Shown piece by piece: positions 56,401-64,000 of a stretch of 64,000 nucleotides of DNA (position 1 is the stretch's first letter; each line of letters begins with the position of its first letter). Below the pieces are notes generated by a model. That model made no database searches, was not told where the DNA came from, and worked only from the letters and a program-made list of their open reading frames with translations. The position numbers and the translations under genes are program-made. The stretch comes from Rehmannia glutinosa (lineage: Eukaryota; Streptophyta; Magnoliopsida; Lamiales; Orobanchaceae), in NCBI GenBank assembly GCA_016081115.2, contig JABTTQ020002186.1, positions 277,094-341,093 of the forward strand, in the 5' to 3' direction.

Positions 56401-57334
56401 CCCTAGAGGAGAAATGGGAGCAAGTTTTTGTGTTTTTTTTTTGTTCTAAGTATGAAATGAGGGAATGTTGGGAAGTTTGGATAGATGAAAGCAAAAAATT
56501 GGTTCCCCAAATACTTAGTGACCGAAAATGGGGGGAATAATTGGCCAATTCTTGTATTTTTTTTGGTGTGTAGGCTTTGGAATGGGGTTTGTTGGGAGGT
56601 TTGTGGTGGGATAAGAAAAAAAAATTGAATTTGATTCCCACCTAGATCATTATGGCCGAAAGTAAGGGTCTTAAGGGTGGTTATTTTTTTGTTTTGGGTA
56701 ATTATTGAGGTAGTGAGATTAGTAGGGTAAGTTTTAAAATATGGTAGGCTATAAAAAAAATAAAAATAATCCTTTCCTTATCTCTTGTGGCTGATTTTGC
56801 ATGTGGAGGAGATGTCAATTTTTTTTTGTCCAATAATTTGATCTTGTTGGGGAATACAAAAAAAAAATAAAATTGAGTAATTTCCCCCCTTAAAATGATA
56901 TGGCCGAAAATAAGGGGTATAAGATGTTAAAATTTTTGTTTTCTTTTCTTTTATAAAATTATAGAAAATAAAATGTATAAGTATTCATAGATAAATATAT
57001 AGAAGTTTAAAATTAAGGATGTAAAATAACAAAATGTGTATTTTTTCAAAATAAACTAAAAGTTGGTTGGGAATGTATTATAAAATAAGGTGGAATGTTT
57101 GGATAAGGATTGAAATGTACTCCTAATTATCAAGGGTCCAATATTTCTAAAGTCGTAATTAATCTATCAAGTATTCATACTTGAGAAGGAATTAAAATTG
57201 GTACGCTCGACAATAAGGAAAGAATAAACAAAAGTCGCGTCACATTTCATTAATAATAGGTTTGTGACACTTAGCCAAATAATTCATCACTATACAACAT
57301 CGTATCTTATGATGATAAAAGTCGGGGCCTCACA
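53423..57334 (-). mobile_element. Solo LTR of the chromovirus family, perfect TSD
   Basis: A 3,912-bp LTR (plus strand TGTCACGCCCCAAAAT to CGGGGCCTCACA) flanked by TTATT on both sides (53,418-53,422; 57,335-57,339). There is no primer site or polypurine tract next to it. It is the second copy of the LTR at 7,202-51,624. The expected origin is recombination between the two LTRs of a complete element. No ORF inside is credible. Confidence 0.93.
53990..54350. repeat. LTR minisatellite, unit about 33-36 bp, about 10 copies
   Basis: Repeats of CACTTGGATAAGGCCGTAGC plus CAATATCCCACTT. The orthologous LTR at 7,785 has only 3-4 units. Frames through it give a false repeat peptide. Confidence 0.9.
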
Positions 57335-57348
57335 TTATTAGGTTTGTA

Positions 57349-59359
57349 CTAGTCGTCGCACGGGTGTATATCTGTGAGGCATCCATTTTGTACTGTGTCA
57401 TGTGCATTTTCCTAGTAGTTCTACAAATTATATCTCCTACAATGTGATAATTTTAATATAGCATCAAACAATAAGCAGAAATTAGTATTTAATATTTTTT
57501 ATTGATAAAATTAAAAATAAAAAACTATCATACCACAGAATAATAAAAAAAATACATTCAAGCCTATGTATTTGTGTTCAATCTTTGAAAACTATTTTTT
57601 CATAAAACCGCATAGGTGCACCTTCATCACTCATTTCATTTTAGTCATATTTACTTTCCTAATAAGTGTGAAAATATGTGTCATATTTTTTTTCAAAGGT
57701 TGTAGTAGTAAATTCGGATGCAAAATTATTTTCTAAAGTCGTCTCGTATGCGTAGGAGAATTAAGTATATTAGTTAAGGAAATAGAGACAATAAAAGAAA
57801 CTTTTGGTAATACTACTGATTTTATTATATTGATTATTTTGGGGATATTTTTATTTTTTGCAGATTTTGTCTTGTATTTTATTTATTCACGTTGTTAAGA
57901 CGTTTCTTTTTTAAACTTTTGAAAATTTATTGTGGGTGTTTTTATTGTAGTATTTGGATTTTTTAATTATTATGTTTTGTTCGTGTTTCTCATATTTGGT
58001 ATGTTCAGATCGTGTGATACACGAACTGTATTTTTATAATTTTTTAGGATCGCAAAAATTTAAAATTTCAATAAATAAGTAAAATATTAAAAATATTTAA
58101 TTTAATTATAAAACTATGAAAAAAACTTTCTAAATACAATATATTTGGTTGATATTAAAGATTTTGAGAATGTGAATTGTCTCTATATATATTGAACATG
58201 TTTATGTATATAAGAAAGTAAAAGTTTGAGAAACAAATTAATTATAAATGTTTAATATTTAGTATATTGTTTTTCAATGCAATCAATGATAAAGTCATTT
58301 CAAATTCCAATATCTTTTAAAGTTTAGAAAGTTTAACAGATTGCTAAAATTATTAAAGGAATTAAACAAAAATCATGTTTATATTTAGCGATATAATTTT
58401 ATGGGAAAATAAAATATTTTAAAAAATAAAAACTATTTTATTTTTATATATATACACATATATCAAAAAAATATCAAACAAACAAATTCATATCTAATAG
58501 TTCAAATATACAATTTTAAAAGTTGAATTTCAAAATACACTGATAAATATAAAAAATAATTTCTATTAACATGAAAAGTACTCTAAAAAATAAAAGATAT
58601 ATTTTTATATATAAAAACTATTATAATATAAATTTATATTAAATAAAAATTTAATTTTATCTTACATGACTATATCAAATGCTATGTATGGATATATTTA
58701 ATATATATAATATCTGGATACATAGTTTGAGATATTTCTTCAATTAAAATCGATATCTTTTTGATTGAATTTAATCAACTTAAATAATTTTTATATAATT
58801 ATGAAGAAATTGGATAAGTCCAATTAATAACTACACATTGATGTCCAATAGCCCGAATACATAAAATTTTTAAAGCACATTACTAAATAATGAGAAAATA
58901 TATCTTATATATTTTTATTCATTATATTTATTTTTTATTGTATATATGCAATATCGATGTCAAATCGAAGATCGTAATAAGATGATTAATTATATATATT
59001 ATATCAAAAATGGATCTAAAATGAAAAAGTTATTAATCTTTTTTCCAAAAAAGAATATATATATGTATATAATAATTAATGCAGTACACACATATATTTG
59101 AAAACCGAATTTAAATAACTTTATTTTTAATATTATAATTTTTTTGAATAATTTAATATATAACTTTAAAAAGTGATTTATTGAAAGAAAGTTGACTACC
59201 AAAAATAATGAAATCGCAAATATTTATGATTTCTTATTTTTCCATAGATTTTTCACTTTTTTTCTTAAGAATTTTTTATTACTTTTTTTAGAAAACGAAA
59301 AATGGACGGGAAAACTATGTGTTACTATTTTAAGAATAGTGTGTCTTTATATATATAGA
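57349..59359 (-). mobile_element. Probable non-autonomous Helitron
   Basis: On the minus strand the 5' end would be TCTATATATATAAAGACAC at 59,359, and the 3' end CACCCGTGCGACGACTAG at 57,349. The flanking bases are A (57,348) and T (59,360), as required for insertion into AT without duplication. TC...CTAG ends with a CCCGTGCG-type subterminal block are usual in plant Helitrons, although the 3' hairpin is short here (CGTGCGACG). The interior is AT-rich with no helicase or replication-initiator domain. Confidence 0.45.
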
Positions 59360-60429
59360 TTATAATTTTATTTTTCGTATTTTAATTAATTAATAAAATT
59401 ATTAGAAAAATGCGAAAAATGCGATAAAAGACATGTAATATAGTATATCAGCGGTTCATGAGTCCAGCAATATTCATCCCCACAAAAACCCTCCCCTCTC
59501 CCTCTCCCTCTCCCTCTCCCCCTCGACCTTAAAGGAACTTACTACTGAGAAAAAATATATACAAATTACAAAGAATTAACATTATTAAAAAAAAAAAAGA
59601 GAGGAGAAATAAATTGATGCTGCATAAGATTTTACCACCTCATAAACCCTGCCCCCCTTTCCTTCCATTGTTAGAGTACATGTTTACCATGGAGCAGCTG
59701 TACGTTATTCTGTCTTCCTCCAGATAAACACCTGTAAGTTCTCTGTCTTCCTCATACAAATGGACCCATTTATAGATGTCTATAATTTGTAGGGGCGTTC
59801 TTTGGAAGTTTCTGAGTTTATTATACCTGGTGATTCTAATTTTGAATATAACGAAATCTGTTTTTGTTTCTCTGCACCTTTTAAAATCCTTTTCTGATAT
59901 TGAATTTATACGCGTAAAGACACCTTTCATTACTTCATTTTACCACAGCCCTGTAGTAGAAACTGACAATTTGAATTTTTTAATTGCTCCCCCATTTCTG
60001 GTTCTGTACTTCGTTATACCACAAACCTTGTTGTAGAAATTGAATTATATATAGTTTTTATTTCCTCCTATCACACTCTGATTTTGCATACGACGGTTTT
60101 TTTATTTCTGTACAATGTAACTCTTTCTTGAGATTGAAGTTATCTGTAAAGAACCTTCAATCAATCATTTTACCAGAGCCCTTGTTGTAGAAAACTTAAT
60201 AAATTGGAATTTTTTGTTTTCTTTTTGAATGATGTAAGTTAAGAGAATAAATTAGTTTTGATAGAATAAGCGATAGGAGATGCTGATAAAGATTCTCTAT
60301 ATGAGTTTTTTAGCTGTCTATTTGTGTTTCTTCTTTAATTTGTCATTTGCTGCAGTTTTTCTCTGTGAACACTGAGTGGGTTTTCTAATAGTATAATTTT
60401 CTCCGTTAAGCGGTCGAAAATTGAAGCGG
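59360..60429 (+). promoter_or_regulatory. Promoter/5' UTR region of the SWIM-domain gene
   Basis: Includes a CT-rich tract (59,490-59,524) such as often lies near plant transcription starts. A 5' UTR intron is plausible: donor GTAAGT at 59,734 and a strong acceptor TTTGCTGCAG ending at 60,355. That would leave a 74-nt UTR exon before the ATG at 60,430. No transcript evidence is available here. Confidence 0.45.
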
Positions 60430-63400
60430 ATGGAAATAATTGAATCCATCGATAATCTTCCGGTGCAAGATCCTCCCGGAGAAGACTTCTATTCAGCAGA
60501 TTTGGATTGGGTCAAGTTTGGAAGTGCAGACCGATGTGATGATGTAGCTCTTATTCCTTATGATCGAGTTGACGCCTTTATAATTGGAGAGTGTTCTAAT
60601 GTCCAGTGCCCGACTAGGTTCCACATTGAGAGGGGAAGAAAACGAGCGAAAGGAAGCTTAAAGCAATTCAAAAATGATGAGTATTTGGAGTATAGGATGT
60701 AAGTAACATATTTTGGTTTGCTTTTGTTTCTTTCTTTATCAGTAATACTTATATGGTTTCAAAATATTCAAGGACCTTGATGCAACTCAATAATTATTTT
60801 TCTGATCTAATTGTAGCATTTGATGATCACCATCTTTGAACATAGGGAGTTGATGCTTTATGGGTTTCAGTGTGTTCTCGGCAACAAATCGTCAAATTTT
60901 CTGGATGTGCTCCAACTTAGTTTTTAAAGTGTATGCTCTTGCCATGGAGATGGATGTTCAAAAGCTGGTATATGGCTTAAAAGAATGTATTCACAAGTGA
61001 ATAGCTTCCTAAAGTGATGTAAAATTGTAGAGGATTTAATATGGTCAACGTATTTGTGTGTGCCTTGGCACTGCAAGTAATTGCATTTATAGTTTGTTGT
61101 CTTGCTTTCAGGCTCTTTAACACATAGTTCTACTACAGCTTCTGAATGAAACATGGAGAAAGATAAAGAAACGAGATTGATATTGGGAAATAAACGTAAC
61201 TGAGTGTCACGTTAAGATTATTTCTCTTAATCAGTCACTTCTCAGTTGTGACTGGCTTACATTCCGACACTGGAATGTTTAAAACTTTATTGCATCCAGC
61301 AGCTGATATTCAGATACTGGACCCCTTTATAGTTGAGCAACCTAGAAAGACCAATTAAAAACAGGAGAAATTGGAAGATTATTGTTCATCTAAACACCAC
61401 TATGACTCCTTTACTATCTGTTTTGATGATGTCTCTGTGATCATGGAGCATATGTTACTACTTAACACACAGGAACATACCTTTTCATCCTAAATTAGTT
61501 ACTAGGGAAAGTATACAGATTTAATTGCTTAACTTCATTTGTTTCATCCATGTTGCAACCCTGGGCGCCTGCGGATAAACTGAAACAATCACTGTGGTAT
61601 CCCATTATTGTGTCATCTTTCCAGAATCATTAATGTTTCCTTCTGCATCATGAAGGTATTGGTGTTCTTTTGGTCCTGAAAATTATGGAGAAGGTGGAGG
61701 TATATTGCCGAGTAGAAGATATCGGCTAAACACTCGAAATCGTGCAGCTAGGCCTCAATCTATGCGGGGTTGTACATGCCATTTTGTCGTGAAACGTCTC
61801 TATGCCCGCCCATCTCTTGCACTTCTGATATATAATGAGAGGCGTCATGTGAATAAAGCTGGTTTTGTCTGCCATGGGCCGCTAGATAAAGATGCGATAG
61901 GCCCTGGGGCCAAGAAGATTCCATATGTTTGCAGTGAGGTTCAACAGCAAACCATGTCGATGATATATCTTGGTATCCCTGAGGAGAATGTTTTAGAAAA
62001 ACACATTGAGGGGATTCAACGTTACGGTGGTTCTGATGCTAGAGTTAAAAGCCTTGCCTCTCAATATGTGCAGAAACTTGGGATGATTATCAAGCGTTCG
62101 ACTCATGAGTTGGATCTAGATGACCAAGCCAGCATTCAGTTATGGGTAGAACGCAACAAGAAGTCCATCTTCTTTTATCGAGATACGACAGAAACTGATC
62201 CTTTTATTTTGGGAATACAGACTGAATGGCAGTTGCAGCAGATGATCCGTTTTGGCCATCGGAATATCATAGCAGCTGATTCAACATTTGGAATAAAGAG
62301 ACTAAAGGTAAACTAAATATGTTTGTTTTGTGAAACTGTCAAAAACTATAAAGCGTGCTTCTCAAATTACGATTTACGACAATTGCAGTATCCTTTGTGC
62401 ACACTTCTTGTATTTGACTCAAGACAACATGCACTCCCTGTTGCCTGGGTTATTACCCGTAGTATTGCGAAGCCAGATGTTGCTAACTGGATGAAAGCTC
62501 TACTTGACCGAGTTCACTCAGTTGACCCTGGATGGAAAGCCAATGGATTTTTAATTGACGATGCCGTGGCAGAGCTTGACCCAATAAGGTAGAATGTTTT
62601 ACCTGTGTTTCTTTTTTCTTAAGCTTGATTTTGTTCAGTATTTTACCACTCATTGATTGGGTTTGACTTGATGATTTTCAGGGAGATATTTTCTTGCCCT
62701 ATACTGTTTTCCCTTTGGCGCGTTCGTAGATCATGGCTAAAGCACATTGTTAAGAAATGTACCAACATTGAAGTCCAAAGGGAGATGTTTAAACGCCTGG
62801 GTCAAATAGTGTACAGCATTTGGGGTGGAATAGATCTTGCAGTTGCTTTAGAAGAATTTTCTCTGGATTTTGTTGATCAAACTTCCTTTATGCAATACTT
62901 CAAGGATTCTTGGGTGCCTAAGATAGGTAAGATTATTCTCCTGTGCTATGTATGCTTGAGTTTGTTTACATCATTGTCATTTGCCTAACGCTTTTGCACA
63001 TGCGAGTCCGTCGGATTTTTGGCTATTTGTCCATAACAAAAATGTTATTTAGCCATGTTTTTTAAAAACATGTTTGTAAGCCTTTTTTGAGTTCAATTGT
63101 CCACTTTGCCCCTTTTTTTCATTTATGGGGACCGGTGAATTTCTCGAGACCGAGAATCATTTCTCAGAATCGAGACTCATTTTTCGGTACCAAGAATCAT
63201 GTCTCGGTACCGAGAACCATTTCTTGGTACCGAGAAATGAACTGCATCAATATTTTGAAAAATGGCCAAGTACCTCACCGAATACAAGAAGGGTATGACC
63301 GTCAGTTTTTAGTCAAAATGGCTAAAAAACATGTTTTTGATAAAACATGGATATCTTTCATTTTCGAAAAACGTAAACAGCCAATTTGGCATATCACCAC

Positions 63401-64000
63401 TTGCTGTTATTTCTCATTAATTTGTCATGCTGCAGAAATGTGGCTCACATCAATGAAGACTCTTCCACTTGCAAGCCAAGAAGCCGCTGGTGCAATCGAA
63501 GCATACCATGTGAAGCTAAAAACTAAACTGTACGATGATTCACATCTCGGTTCTCTCCAAAGGGTTGATTGGTTAGTTCATAAGTTGACAACCGAGTTAC
63601 ATTCAAGCTACTGGCTTGACCGCTATGCAGATGAAAGTGATTCATTTCTAAATGTGAAGGAGGAATATATTGCTTCAACTTCGTGGAATCGAGCACTTCA
63701 AATCCCCGACAATTCCGTTACGTTTGACGATAAGGACCGACTCTTTGCTAAAGTTGTCAGTCAGAAAGACAGCAGCCTAATACGTGTTGTTTGGAATCCC
63801 GGCTCTGAATTTTCGCATTGTGATTGTGAGTGGTCATTGCAAGGAAACCTCTGCAAGCATGTCATTAAGGTTAATATGATCTGTGACAATCTGAAGTGCT
63901 ACCAATCTTCCATGTCATTTCAATCACTTAAAAATATCCTAATCGATCTCTGGAAGAAACCAATGGATGATTCAGTCGCATTGGACATTTCAACTGCCTG
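60430..64000 (+). CDS. MULE-derived SWIM zinc-finger protein (At1g60560-like), 3' end beyond window
   Basis: Exons: 60,430-60,698; 61,656-62,307; 62,389-62,588; 62,682-62,926; 63,436 to beyond 64,000. All introns are GT-AG and phases agree, giving 643 residues so far; the Arabidopsis relative is about 700 residues long. The start MEIIESI is chosen because relatives begin in the same way. Residues 18-90 hold a conserved N-terminal region (PPGEDFYSADLDW, CPTRFHIERGRKR). A domain of the MULE transposase type lies at about 290-375, with acidic positions D298 (AADSTFG) and D364/D365 (FLIDDAVAE). A SWIM finger C-x-C-x8-C-x-H has C584, C586, C595 and H597. The family descends from Mutator-like transposases; the molecular role of this member is unknown to me. 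The frame is intact, unlike the surrounding transposons. Confidence 0.93.
60699..61655 (+). other. Intron 1 of the SWIM-domain gene
   Basis: 957 bp, donor GTAAGT and acceptor ATGAAG. No repeat or ORF that I can support inside; the minus-strand frame 60,924-61,154 is not convincing. Confidence 0.8.
63017..63386. mobile_element. MITE-like TIR element in intron 4
   Basis: Inverted ends of about 55 bp: left TTGGCTATTTGTCC...AGCCATGTTTTTTAAAAACATG; right, in reverse complement, TTGGCTGTTTACG...TCCATGTTTTATCAAAAACATG. The interior carries a minisatellite (63,145-63,240, units of about 21-24 bp of the type CGGTACCGAGAATCATTTCT) with the perfect 14-bp palindrome TCTCGGTACCGAGA at 63,202-63,215. It is not coding. 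The exact ends and target duplication could not be fixed. Confidence 0.65.

Noticed and set aside
7202..57334. One complete chromovirus bounded by the LTR at 7,202 and the LTR at 53,423
   Set aside because: The 53,423-57,334 LTR has its own perfect TTATT duplication and no adjacent primer site, so it is a solo LTR and not the partner.
59640..59930. Minus-strand 96-codon frame upstream of the SWIM gene
   Set aside because: It has no recognisable domain and overlaps the likely 5' UTR and its intron on the opposite strand.
60421..60429. TTG start three codons upstream of the SWIM-gene ATG
   Set aside because: Plant nuclear genes use ATG, and relatives begin at the MEIIESI position.

Overview
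The window looks like a repeat-dense plant nuclear chromosome segment, probably from an asterid eudicot (that placement is weak). The reasons are spliced genes with GT-AG introns, AT-rich intergenic DNA, and Ty1/copia and Ty3/gypsy LTR retrotransposons of plant lineages primed from tRNA-iMet and tRNA-Asp sites. No bacterial-type operons, CRISPR arrays or rRNA/tRNA genes were seen.

Layout. 1-189: probable 5' coding end of a gene on the minus strand, running off the left edge. 190-7,201: AT-rich DNA with microsatellites, a decayed hAT transposase, a foldback MITE, minisatellite arrays, a non-autonomous hAT element (TSD ATGCACTG) and a Mutator-like MITE (TSD TAGTTAGTG). 7,202-52,255: one old minus-strand Ty3/gypsy chromovirus remnant (3' LTR plus integrase fragment), exploded to 45 kb by later insertions. 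Its LTR is split by (i) a (TA)n-flanked block, 10,418-43,320, and (ii) a copia element, 44,142-51,523 (TSD GTCGC). Block (i) holds a minisatellite-bearing fragment containing Athila-like element A (10,758-42,089). Element A's integrase is split by Athila-like element B (17,089-37,370), and B's 5' LTR is split by a SIRE/Maximus-like copia element (17,664-30,580, TSD ATTTC). A second (TA)n-flanked TIR element lies at 42,264-43,288. 52,256-59,360: AT-rich DNA, a 3.9-kb solo LTR of the same chromovirus family (TSD TTATT) and a probable Helitron.

60,430-64,000: the only well-supported host gene, on the plus strand, with five exons visible and its 3' end beyond the window. It encodes a MULE-transposase-derived SWIM zinc-finger protein resembling Arabidopsis At1g60560. 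It is open and well conserved, with good splice sites, whereas every transposon coding region here carries stops, frameshifts or deletions.

How it fits together: the retroelements form a five-level nest whose insertion order can be read from target-site duplications and interrupted reading frames. Element B keeps gag and protease but has lost reverse transcriptase, RNase H and integrase, so it could only have moved with enzymes supplied by a relative. The most interesting possibly undescribed signals are a set of TIR elements, mostly flanked by (TA)n, that carry unrelated internal minisatellites of about 20-24 bp, and a hairpin beside the polypurine tract of both Athila elements whose outermost base pair differs in a compensatory way.
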